Shown here: positions 1 through 11,600 of the stretch, piece by piece
Position numbering within the stretch: the stretch's first letter is position 1
Layout of the letters: the number at the start of each line of letters is the position of its first letter
Source: Timema cristinae
Taxonomy: Eukaryota; Arthropoda; Insecta; Phasmatodea; Timematidae
NCBI GenBank assembly: GCA_039000515.1
Contig: JBCFYV010011172.1
Coordinates: forward strand, 70,505,941 to 70,569,940
Direction: 5' to 3'
Length of the DNA: 64,000 bases
Position numbers and translations under genes: made by a program
The notes under the pieces: model-generated
Told to the model about the DNA's origin: nothing
What the model saw: only the letters and a program-made list of their open reading frames with translations
Database searches by the model: none

Positions 1-1149
1 TTGTCAGATGTAAACATTTATGGGTACTCTCCGGCAGAGGGGCTTCAATTTAATATTTTATATGATTACAAATTAATTTAAAACACATTATAAAAACCGA
101 AGACGTACGCTAGTACAAAAAAACGGTTTATAAAATTACGTTGAAATATATCATCCCAGTCTTTAAAGTAAAAAGATTTTACTCGTATTTTAAAAATTAA
201 AACTGTTTGTACGCATTTTAAAGCTTTTTATAATATGTAACACTATTCTTAGCAACTATTCGTAGTCACTTTCTCTTATTTTACTTTAAATAACTAACTA
301 AAAACCCGTTTATTTAAATTGCAATCATCGAAAATTTCTGTTTATCTGGAACACTCTTTCGACTAAAAAATCTAATAATATTAACTGAAAACCTCTAATT
401 AAAGTTCTGCAAAACACAGTACACCAGCGCTTATTAGGCCTTATTCTGTCTTTGTAACAAAAACTCTCATCTTATTCCTTAGGTTTTAACATAAGTTACT
501 GTAAATAAATGTGTTATTTCCACGACATATTTCGCATGTTCAATTTTGTACATCACTATAAGGGAACATTCTCAAAATTACGGGTTATTCTGATGGGTGG
601 GACCTCATTATATTTGAATAAGATTAATAACAGTTTCTTGTAATTGAATGTATCAGTAAAAATACTGAAAATAGCCCAATGGCGGTAAAATGGCCAATTA
701 ATTGTATATTCGGGTCGACATGGTCTTTAATATATATATTAACCAATATTATATATATATTATTTTAACCAATATTTACATCAGATTACTATCAATACAT
801 GAAAGTAATATTGTTAACATTTTAAAGTGACTTCTGTGTTGCAACTAACATTTATACCCACATAAGTTAATTATACTCATTTTTAGCTGTGAACCATCCT
901 TTATATTGTCTGAAAACAAGTGACGACGACCTTTCTCGATGTATCTTTTCGTTCGAAGTCCCGTGGTTTGGAGCCCACTTGATACAGACTTCCTTTAGCA
1001 TGCTAACAAACTTCCTGTTCCTATCCAAGGTACAATTTTTAGAACTTCCCTCCAACTCGCTTGGTTGTAGTAAGAATGAATGCCTATTTATTTATTTTTA
1101 AAATCACATATAGACCAAACTTGGAATAGATAAATTCCAACGTTCGTCA
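1..1149. other. AT-rich intergenic sequence
   Basis: No gene seen. Overlapping short ORFs on both strands at 867-1101 have no recognisable motif. Confidence 0.6.
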
Positions 1150-1320
1150 ATAAATGTCAGGTTCATCTAGTCTGGTTTTGGCGGTAAAGGGGGAGGGTAA
1201 AGGTTCAAATCCCGTGGAGCGTATTGAGGTTTTTTACGGCTAACTTATTTCTCACCCTATCTACGCATATTTGGATACATTTCCTCTGAATTGTACCTTT
1301 CTCATATTCACTATACTAGC
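1150..1320 (+). mobile_element. tRNA-derived SINE remnant
   Basis: TGTCAGGTTCATCTAGTCTG resembles the head of the copy at 32080-32335. Box B-like AAGGTTCAAATCCCGTGG, then body TTTCCTCTGAATTGTACC. Confidence 0.5.
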
Positions 1321-1460
1321 GGGATTGGAATGTATACATCCCGGGTGGGTGGTGGGACGGGGGGTGCTGAAACAACCACTGATTGGAGTTGGCACGTACA
1401 TATTTTATTGTCAAGTTTTGATCCCAAAACGAGTTTGGAGGATATGTATCCGTATAGACG

Positions 1461-1461
<1 letters not shown>

Positions 1462-1496
<35 letters not shown>
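1462..1496. repeat. (AG)n microsatellite
   Basis: About 17 AG units. An open frame through it gives an Arg-Glu repeat, which is not evidence of a gene. Confidence 0.95.
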
Positions 1497-1499
<3 letters not shown>

Positions 1500-1669
1500 C
1501 TTAGGGGTAAAAATTATCTCAGTACACCCCGCTAGGATTCAAACCTCAACCCCTTTGTCGCTGTCATACCAAACTGGACGAGACCGACGCCTTTGTCCGC
1601 GAGCCCGCTGGTGGGGATATTTTGAAAATTATCTCAAAACAAAAACTTTTGGTTTATATACGTTTTAAT

Positions 1670-4574
1670 TGTATTAAATATCTTGGTAATGGGAAAAGTT
1701 AAGGTTGTCCTCCATTAGATCGGGTGAAAGGGAAAGAGGGATGCAAGTATTGGCATTTTATAGAAAAAACACCTTGAGTGTTTTCAAAAATTTTATCTTT
1801 TCCTATTTTTTTTAAAATCTTGATGTACTTTCTTGTTCAACAACCTTTAGTTCAAAACCAAGCCTTTAAATTGCCATTGAAAAAAAAACTAACGTATTAT
1901 TTTAGTTCATTAAAACATAAAGAAAAATGGCTTTTTTTTATAGATGAATGGAAATTAATTAAAACATCAGAGAAGATCAACAAGGTTTATTTTAGAACAA
2001 TAGATTTATGATCAAGAAAATACAAAATGATTTTCCAACAAAAATTGAAGTTGAAAAAATTCATGATTAGCTTGAAGATCCTTGATTGGTCCTAGTCTCT
2101 TATTTCATCGCGTCCCAAAGACACCTTGTTTTCTCCCCCTTGCGAGACAAACAAGACTCTTAGAACCTAGCAGCTCGAGATAACGCCAAGATAACCATCT
2201 TGTATCTCTCGTGTTTGGTCCGATAGGCGCCGTTTCTACCCGCATCACTCGCCCGCCTTACGTAATTGCGAAAGATAAATAAAAGGAGAAGAAAGTTTTG
2301 CCGAGGGAGAGGTAAAACGTCAAGGTTATGCTTGCATTGATATTTGTGTATGATGCCGGAATACCTGACTTGCTACCTTGTTTTGTTTTACCTGAAAAAT
2401 AGTGAGCTAGGATATGCTCACGAGTCGAGAAGAGTTAGTGGTGCGTCCTAAGAATAACCTTTTAACTGTGTGTGGTGTCGCTATTTGTCAAGTATGTAAT
2501 TATCACCATCACTAACGAAGCACTTCAAGAACTTGAACTTTGTTTGTGTTTTAAGGACTTTTAGTCATCTGTTTTATGTGTTTTGCGAACTACGCCATGT
2601 CAAGTAATGTCTTTCTCTCACAGATAGCCCGTTAAACAATTTAAAAACAAACTTTACTTATAGGACATAAAGTTTTACTTTGACCAACTTATATTTCACA
2701 CAATACTTTTCATGACTTTACCGAATGTAAATTTCCGTCAATGTAAAGCAAGGATTTAGAAACATGGATACATCTAGTGGCGTATTTAATTACTAAGCTA
2801 AATAGTTGACTGGTAAAAATTAGTTTATTATAACTATTACTTATTTATTAGTTTATTAATTTTGATAGAAAAACATCTCTTGTTCCATAGGAATAACATC
2901 GCATGATGATGTTCCATTTTCAGTATTATAATTACATATTAATTTTATCCTCTACTATAACATATTACAGACACCCACAGGAAAATACTTCTCCTGGTTG
3001 GCTACCAAAACACTTTACGACCTTTGAGGTGAAAATCACAGTTGTGTTTTATCTCACGTTTCCATACATCTAGTTCTTAAAGTCACACATTCAAGTAAAA
3101 ACTGTATTTCTTTTAAGTTTTTTAGTTACGTAAACAGTTTTTACCAACCAGTAACTTAAATTAAGAACTTGACCAAGTTAAGTAGGAACATAATTAACTC
3201 TGAAGAAGTGTTTTTGTTTTTTTGTTTGGAACGCGTTTAGTATAACTACACATTTTCCAAATATAAAAATCTGCTCCATCAGAACCTTTATCTTGACGAA
3301 CTGCGTTATTGAGACATCAACTTTTCAAGCGACGTCTGCCCCTCTGCGGTTAGGAACCAAATACATAAATTGCTACTTGAGAAAAACATCTTCTGTGCCC
3401 TCGTGTGTGGTTTCGCCCCTTTTCGTGAGTCTCTGAGTCACTTTCCATAAAACAAGTAGCGCTGGCAACTGTTTTTAAACCCTCTGTACAACATGAGTTC
3501 CTGGTATGAGGATGGGACGGGGTTCAAACTAGGACCATGGAGTCCCGAGGAGACCCTCCACGAAGGGGGCAACCACTCCACACCCAGATGACCACAGCTT
3601 CCCAAATATATCCCAAAGATCCTTAGGTGAGGGGACCAAGTTGGTCCATTTTGAAATCTTTACGCTGATCACACTGAGTCGCTTTTCTTTTGTTTTTGGC
3701 ATTGCAAAATAGCTTCTAAATTGCGACAATTTAACATATTTATAAATATGATATCTATCAGGAGTGATATCTGCAGATCACATGATTGACGTATGAATAA
3801 GTGAAATATGCCCTCTCCATCCAAATACTTTTTCTAACTATATTTTCATTCGTAAAAGAATTGGGGTACAGTAAGAGAGCGGAAGGAAGTAAAGTTGAAC
3901 TGCAAACTTTATTTATGTGGTTATGATAACATATATGGCTTGCCTGAATTGCGCCAATCCACCTAGCTTGGACCCGAATTGCGCGCCAAGAGCATAAAAC
4001 CCCCCCCCCCCCCCCCCCCGCCCCGGACCGGACCCGTATTGCCCCCAACTATGAACACAACATATTAATGCTATGGTGGGCGGTAAGAAGGACATAAGTC
4101 AAAAAATATTATTTAATTAACTATATTTAACTATATAAAACAAAATCAAACATTATAACATCACAGTAAAATTTCATTTTAAAAACATTGTCATATAGCT
4201 AAATGTAAGCTAAATATAATATAATAACAACTAAAAATCAAATCATACAAAGGATTTTTGGAGGGCACACACTTCACAGAGCTTATTAATCTATTTATCA
4301 ACAAAATCGTTAAAAATAATTTCAAAATATTTTGAATTTTTGAAAACTAGTCATCAGTAAACTACTCTTAAAAGTACTTTGCCCCCAAAACCAAGCATAC
4401 AGTATTAATTGTCATCTTAAATACAGCCAAATGTATGTTTTAATCAAAATTGCTAAAGCAATTTTTGAGAAATTTCGAGTTCTTTTAAAATTCCTCATTA
4501 GTAAACTGTTAATAATATCGAAGATCGATTCTATTCATGATTAAAAAACTCCCCAATATAAAAACTTTGAAACA
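1670..4574. other. intergenic sequence without a recognised gene
   Basis: Mostly AT-rich. A GC-richer island at about 2090-2470 contains GATAAATAAAAGGAG, a TATA-like string, and could be a promoter or solitary LTR, but nothing downstream supports a gene. Around 3515-3545 GGGGTTCAAACTAGGACC resembles a SINE box B. Confidence 0.5.
4000..4019. repeat. C20 homopolymer
   Basis: Twenty C in a row in otherwise clean sequence, flanked by two related pieces, GGACCCGAATTGCGCGCC and GGACCCGTATTGCCCCC. It could be a real tract or a base-calling trouble spot. Confidence 0.9.
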
Positions 4575-4745
4575 ACATTACAAAAACCTATGATTGGGAA
4601 GTTGGGGTTCGAATCCTGGTCGAGTGAATTGAAGGTGGTTTTTCTTAAATGATTTTCCACTCGCCCTCTAGCAAATTCGTATTCACTTTCTCTACATTAA
4701 ACTAATCTCATCCCAAAACCCACTATTATAATTAGAACATAAAAA
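4575..4745 (+). mobile_element. tRNA-derived SINE remnant
   Basis: Box B-like GGGGTTCGAATCCTGG, then body AAGGTGGTTTTTCTTAAATG and CACTCGCCCTCTAGC, ending with AAACTAATCTCATCCCAAAA. Tail absent or diverged. Confidence 0.5.
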
Positions 4746-5497
4746 TATAACTCAAACCGGTAATAAAACGCAGCGCAAAAAAAAACACCAGTGAAAAGTA
4801 TAATAATCAACTATCAAGTCAAAAATTATAACAGTATTTTATTAAAGTTGTAAAACAAGATTGTTTCCTTACTATCTTGCACCAAATGAGATCGACACCT
4901 ACTATCTTTTTGTGGAAATGTTAACACGATGCACTCATGGAGCGCTTGCTCGAAATCAATCACAATGTATAAAGTTTGAAGGTGAGTTGTCTCTTTTCGC
5001 CCCTCGTCCTTAAGGATTCAATAGGCAAATTGAATTTCGTTGGGAAAATTTAGGCAAATTTGGCAGTTAATGTTATCCTTAAAATTTATGTCCTTGCGGG
5101 TCAATGTTTTTATATTTTTTCCTCTGTGTATACCTCTTTGTGGATCAATTTTAAAGGCCTTACTTCAATTCCTCACTTTTCTCTTAACTGCGTTGCTGAT
5201 GAATTTTCTGTTCAACTCTTGATCTAGTAGTGGTTCGTTTGGTTTGTTGGTCTTCCAATCCGAGAGGAAATATTTCAGCCATCAAGTGTGAATCTTTTGG
5301 CCTTAAAGTCCTTTTTAGTGCCTCTCCACCTCTTTTCCCTCGTCAAATTCAATTGATTCACCTGTCGATACGTAAAATTACTATATACAATAAGATCTTT
5401 CATTCTTTCACTATAAATCCTTTCCAAATCGCAATATCCAGTCCACACAAAACTCGAACAAAAATAGAACAATTATACAAGAGTTTTAAAGTACGCC

Positions 5498-6520
5498 ACA
5501 CTCTCTCGACTAGTCCCTAGAGCTCAAAACACTCTACCCCTCTCTGACTAGTCCCTAGAGCTCAAGACACTCTACCCACGCTCTGACTAGTCCCTAGAGC
5601 TCAAGACACTCTACCCACGCTCTGACTAGTCCCTAGAGCTCAAGACACTCTAACCCTCTCCCTGACTATCCCTAGAGCTCAAGACACTCTACCCTCTCCC
5701 TGATTAGTCCCTAGAGCTCAAGACACTCTACCCTCTCTCTGACTAGTCCCTAAGCTCAAGACACTCTACCCTCTCTCTGACTAGTCCCTAGAGCTAAGAC
5801 ACTCTATCCTCTCTCTGACTAGTCCCTAGAGCTCAAGACACTCTACCCTCTCTTTTACTAATCCCCAGAGCTCAAGACACTCTACCCTCTCTCTGACTAT
5901 CCTAGAGCTCAAGACACTCTATCCTCTCTCTTGACTAGTTCCTAGAGCTCAAGACACTCTACCCTCTCTCTGACTAGTCCCTAGAGCTCAAGACACTCTA
6001 CCCACTCTCTGACTAGTCCCTAAGCTCAAGACACTCTATCCTCTCTCTTACTAGTCCCTAGAGCTCAAGACACTCTACCCTCTCTCTTGACTAGTTCCTA
6101 GAGCTCAAGACACTCTACCCTCTCTTTGACTAGTCCCTAGAGCTCAAGACACTCTACCCACTCTCTGACTAGTCCTAGAGCTCAAGACACTCTATCCTCT
6201 CTCTTGACTAGTCCCTAGAGCTCAAAACACTCTACCCTCCTCTGACTAGTCCCTAGAGCTCAAGACACTCTACCCACTCTCTGACTAGTCCCTAGAGCTC
6301 AAGACACTCTACCTCCTCTCTTCTGACTAGTCCCTAGAGCTCAAAAACACTCTACCCTCTCTCTTGACTAGTCCCTAGAGCTCAAGACACTCTACCCTCT
6401 CTCTTGACTAGTCCCCTAGAGCTCAGACACTCTATCCTCTCTCTTGACTAGTCCCTAGAGCTCAAGACACTCTACCCTCTCTCTGACTAGTCTTAGAGTT
6501 CAAAGTCCTCCATACTCTCG
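5498..6520. repeat. 39-bp tandem satellite, about 26 units
   Basis: Unit of about 39 bp: GACTAGTCCCTAGAGCTCAA then GACACTCTACCCTCTCTCT. Unit length wobbles by one or two bases, mainly in the CT-rich part. The unit contains ACTAGT and GAGCTC palindromes. No open frame is kept across units. Confidence 0.95.
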
Positions 6521-6649
6521 GAAAACTAGAACTAGTTGCAAGATTTATTCTAAATGGTTTTTTTTCCCCCTTGTAATGTTGAAAATAAATTTCAGGAAAA
6601 TAATTTTTTCTCTTATAATTTCGATTTTGCTTCATTGATAAAATGCGGT

Positions 6650-6725
6650 CTCCCTTTTCATAATGATGAATTAACGGCCTGAGGTTGGGTGTTGTATCTG
6701 TTCTAGAATTAAGTTATTTTATAAG
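6650..6725 (+). mobile_element. second SINE family, body fragment
   Basis: ATGATGAATTAACGGCCTGA, GGTTGGGTGTTGTATCTGTT and CTAGAATTAAG match the body of the copies at 42830 and 43435 in plus orientation. Confidence 0.45.
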
Positions 6726-6914
6726 CCGTGGGCTGATATAATCAGCCAGTTCAGAACGTGCACGTTAAATATCGCTTAAAAAACTTTCTAGATAGCTGGG
6801 ACATAAATGTTCGAGAATGATTTAATTTAATAGTAAATATAATATATATATATATGAAACAAAATAATCAAAAGTAATTATAAAAACAATAGAAGACCGG
6901 GACATTTGATAAGT

Positions 6915-6962
6915 TTGTAAACGATCGGGCTCCAAAAGGTTGTCGACCCTGCTCTAGAGAGT
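6915..6962. mobile_element. possible solitary hAT-type terminus
   Basis: Read on the minus strand, CAGGGTCGACAACCTTTTGG resembles the terminal repeats of many short hAT elements. The opposite end was not found. Confidence 0.3.
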
Positions 6963-7354
6963 TAAAGGCGCTCCACCCTGTATCAAGCATTACATTAATA
7001 ATGTGAGCATTGAACACCACACATTTTTTCAGCATACGACCTACAAACTACATATGGTCTAATTAGTTATCATATGAACTTAGCATACAAATAACAAATA
7101 TCCTTGTCACCACACCCGGATCCATAGTTGGCCATTATGACCAACTATCCAATCCAATGGAAGAGGAGTGTACACCATGTTCAACATAGCATCTAAAGAA
7201 AATTGTTTGCATGCCCTTGTGTTGACTTTTAACGACTTATTCTAAAATAATTCTAGGCCAAACAAAACAACCAGAACTCTGCACATTAATTTAACACTCA
7301 TGAAAGCAGAAAGTATTAATACACTCTGAGAAAAGGAACCTAACCAATTTAAAA

Positions 7355-7430
7355 AAGATACATTTTCGGCTATTCCTAGTGTCGAACACGGTACCCTGAA
7401 ACAATTAGGCAGCCACGCTACCGACTTAAT
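7355..7430 (-). mobile_element. second SINE family, head fragment
   Basis: TTCGGCTATTCCTAGTGTCG, ACACGGTACCCTG and CAGCCACGCTACCGAC match the head of the copies at 42830 and 43435, with mismatches. Confidence 0.45.
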
Positions 7431-8639
7431 TAATAAATATCTCCTCTTTGTAATGCAAGGGAATGTGAGTAAATATCAGTATTTTTGCAAGAAAAAACTA
7501 TTTTTTGCCAAAATAAAAAAAAATATTGCTTCATTAGAGTGTAAAGTTAAACAATTTCTATACATCAACAGTTTCTTAAATATGTCATGGAAATTTAAAC
7601 ATAAACTTTTTTCATCGAAGAGGAAAAGTTTATGTTTGAATTCCAGATGTCCTGTCAGGCTTTTAGAGTTTTAAGTAGGCTCGTCTATCATAAGTCAACC
7701 CCGCTTGTTGTAAAAGTGTTGTTTCTCCACCCCCTGCCTCCACCTTCCATTCAAAAGGGTCTCTTTACACTGGAGATGTGAAGACGTAATTTCATCCATA
7801 CAGTAAATAAAGAAGAATAAATACTTAAGACTGTGTTGAAATTATAAATCCTTAGATGAAGTAACTTCCCAACCCCACCACGTGCTTTATTATTGTGGTT
7901 TTCCTTTTACATTCTCTTCTTCACGATAATAGTTACTACCCTTTCATCCCATGCAGCTTGAATTTAGCCGTTAAATAACCTTTGTGTTAATACGTATGAA
8001 TATGTGAGTTATTGTCTACCATGTGTGAACATTAACTTTGACTCACCGTGTCTTAAGGTCCGCCTTGTGGTTCTCGTCATCCTGCCCCCCTCGTATGTTT
8101 ATTCCCGTGGTGCACAGCGGTACGTGCCGGAAGGGTAAATATTTGTGTGAACCATCTTCCATTGGTCTGCTTCATACACTCGTTACTTCTGGCAGCTGTC
8201 CCGAGACATACTTAACCTGATTCATCGGGCGAAGTCGTTGACTGGGCACAGCATGAATATTGCGTAGCTGATGCTGCCTACTCTCCAGAATTGCCCGTTA
8301 AACGGACGGACGGACGTTTTACATAAATAAGTTTGTAAAAATAGTATTTCTTAGTCCTTTCGATGTCAGCAAATGAAGGACCTAATATATGTAGATAATT
8401 TGGTGGTTTTGTTAATTCTCGATACTGTAATTTTTTCATTTGAAGAAATTTAACATTTTGTTTTAAGCCCAGGAATAGATTCAATTACAGCAAAATTAAT
8501 AAAGGAGATGGTGAAATGTTAGTATATAAAATTTATTAGCTGCTTGTTCCATATGGAACCATTGTGGTATTATCACAAGAATGGAAGGGAATAATATAAT
8601 ACCCATTTTCAAAAACGAATAATATAGAGTGTAATAACC

Positions 8640-11600
8640 ATAAAGGTAGCTCAAAAACCCAAAATTTTATTTGACAAATTCTAAAGATTTTTTGTACTCT
8701 CTATATCCCCCGGGTTTTTGGGCGCCATTTTCACCTCTCAAAACGGCCCCTTTTTTGTTATTTTATTATTAGACCGCGTCTTTACCCTTTTTCTTTTTTA
8801 ACCCTTTACGTAATGTGTAATGGAGGGGGGATTGTGAATAAATGGGGGACCTACATTTTAACGGGGAATCCAAACCCAGGTGGAGGCCTGCATTCCCCAC
8901 GGGGGCCCCTCTTTTGGACCCAAATTTGTACGCCCCACTTTTGGTCGCCAATTGTTATTTTCCAAAATGCTGGTCCACTTTGGGGTCGTCAATTGATACC
9001 TCGTAAAATTTTTATTAAAAATCCACTTTGAAGTCTTTTTAAAACATACGAATTTTTACTGTTTGATTCCCCCGCGGTTGTTTCGTCATTTTTTACTTTA
9101 AAAAGTTATTAAAAATCCGCATTGGGCCCTAAATTTTTATGATAGAAATAACTAACGTCAGATAGAGTTTGATATGTTTTATTAATAAAATTTTTGATAC
9201 TTGGATGAAAAATCCATTTGCACACAATCTAAACGATGCCCAAACACAATCCGTCCTAACGACGGCCCAACAAAACTCGAGTTACAACCCCGTGTATACC
9301 TCACCCAAGGGAACTTACAGAATTTTTAGTTCTGAAAAAAAAGAACAATAAATCCGAGAAGGGACACTGCCTCAAATTGAACAACAATGTTCTGGTGTTC
9401 AAGCGGGAAATTTAAAATTTTTAAAAACGTTTAATTGAAATTTTTGATCAACTTTAGTCAACGCAAAAGTTATTAAGTAGCGATGCCCCAATTTCAGGGC
9501 GGAATTTAAACAACAGGAAATAACAAATTCCTAGTTAGAATCGGGTAACTATCAATAGGGAATTTAAAAAAAGGACTTGTTTTAAGCGAAAAGTAAAAAA
9601 AATATAAAATTAATATAATATATAATATTAATATATAATAATTAAGGAAATTGTCAATGCTTTCAAATATTTTTGGGGTCAAATCAGGACTTTACGGGTT
9701 GCTCCATATGTATTGAAATAATTGGCCATCATAAATGGGGGGACTTAGCCCAAAATGATTAAAAGATGGATCCATTTTAACTTTTCGGCAAATTTAAAAG
9801 AAGAAAAAGTGAGAACATAACATAAGTGTATTATTCTAATAATTTTAAAAAGCCTATGATTAAGTTTAAAATAAACAATTTTATGATATTTTATTAATTT
9901 TGAGAACAAAAAAATTGAAGCTATTGAGGAGGTTGATGATACGCGTGTTGGGTAAGGTTATGTCGCTTATCAGATACTTTAAAAACATAAGAGTTAAAAA
10001 AAAAGATGACTTTCCCATTACTTTTTTAAATTTCTTGAAAAGATAAAGGGGAAAAAAAGGGAAGGGTTTTTTAAAAGGCAGTGCAATTTGGAAAGCAAAT
10101 TTTTTTTATTTGGATTTAAAGGGGCTTTTTCAAAAAAAAAATTTTTAAAGAAAAAGGAAAAGGTTAAAGAAAAATGAAAAAATTAGAAAGAAAAACCCCC
10201 AAAAAAAAGGAAGAAAAAAATTTTGGAAAAAAAAAAATAAATAAAAAAAAATGGGGAAAAAAAAGGGGGAAGAAATTACAGCAGTAAGAAAATTTGCCTT
10301 TTTAAGAAGAAAGGAAAAAAAAAAAAAAATTTTAAAGGAAAAATTTAATAGGGAAAAAAGGTTTAGGAATAAGGGTTTAAAAGAAGATAAAAAGTAATAA
10401 AAAGAAAAAATAGTAAAAAATTTTGGGGTTAAAGGGGGGTCGTTTTGGGCTCAAAAAACCCGGGTTGGGCCCCCCCTGGGGCCCTTGGGGCCTACCCTTT
10501 TAGAAAAATAAAAAAAAAAGGGGGGTTTAAAACCAAAAACTGACTAAAAGGGGTTATCCAATTTTTAAAAATTTTTTCCCCTTTTTATTTCATTTAAACG
10601 CAGCTTTTATCATTTAGCCCCTTTGGTTTTCTCCCCCCCCAACTTTAAAAAAGGGGCCCCAAAAAAACAATTTCCTTTAAAAAACTTTATACAAACCTTT
10701 ACAAAATTTTTTTTTTTTTTTTATTCAAAAAAAAAACAATTCAAAACTTAAAAAACCCCAAAACCCCCAAACCCTTTAACGTTTCAAATCCCCCCAAAAA
10801 GTGGCCCAGCTTAAAAACGGGGCTGCAGGATTTTTCAAACGGGGGGGGCCATTTTTCCCCCCCCTAACCAAACCCCATCCTTGCACAAAAACCTGCCTTT
10901 TTTTTTTTTTAAAAAAAAAAAAAACAAAAAAACTTTTTTATCAAAACAAAAAAACAAAAAAACCTTTTCCTCAAACAAAGGTCTTTTTTTCCCAAAAACA
11001 AAAAAAGAACAAAAGCAACCCCTTCCGTTCCCTTTTTTTCCCCCCCTTTTTTCTTGCCACCGTCTTCCAAAACCCCCATTTTCGTCCCCACCGGCTTTTT
11101 TTTCCCCAAGGTTTAAAGCCTTTTTACTCAAAGGGCCAAACATTGTGGCAGGCTACAAAAGGGGGCCCCCTTTTTTTTTGGGGCCCCCCCCCCTTCGCTC
11201 CCCTTTTTTCTCCTTTCACCTTCCCCGGTTCCTTTTGTTAGCTTTTTAAAAATTAAAAACCCCCTTTTTTTCCTTTAATCTTTGCAGTAATTTCCCCAAA
11301 AAAAGGGGGGGAAAAAAAAGGGAAAAACAGGGGAATGCTTTTTTTTTTCCAAAAAAAACCAAAAAATTTTTTAAAACCCCAAAAATTCCCTTTTAAAACT
11401 ACCCCTTAATTACTTTCCTTCCACTTTTTTAAAACCCTCAATTCCAACCCCCCCACCTTTCAGGGCCCTTTTTTTTCCCCCTCAAAAATCCCCTTTTTTC
11501 CCCCTTTTTGGTTCCCCAAAACCTTCCAAAAAATTTTTTTCCTTTTTCCCCCTTTTTTTCAAACCGTTTCTTTTATTCCTTTCCCTTTTTCTATCCTTTC

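Noticed and set aside
1271..1668. ORFs through the (AG)n tract
   Set aside because: The Arg-Glu stretch is the microsatellite and the rest is a SINE remnant.
5498..6520. CRISPR array or coding repeat
   Set aside because: No spacers, unit length varies and no frame is kept.
8038..8220. 60-codon ORF and other short ORFs in AT-rich intergenic sequence
   Set aside because: Length within chance expectation and no motif or splice context.
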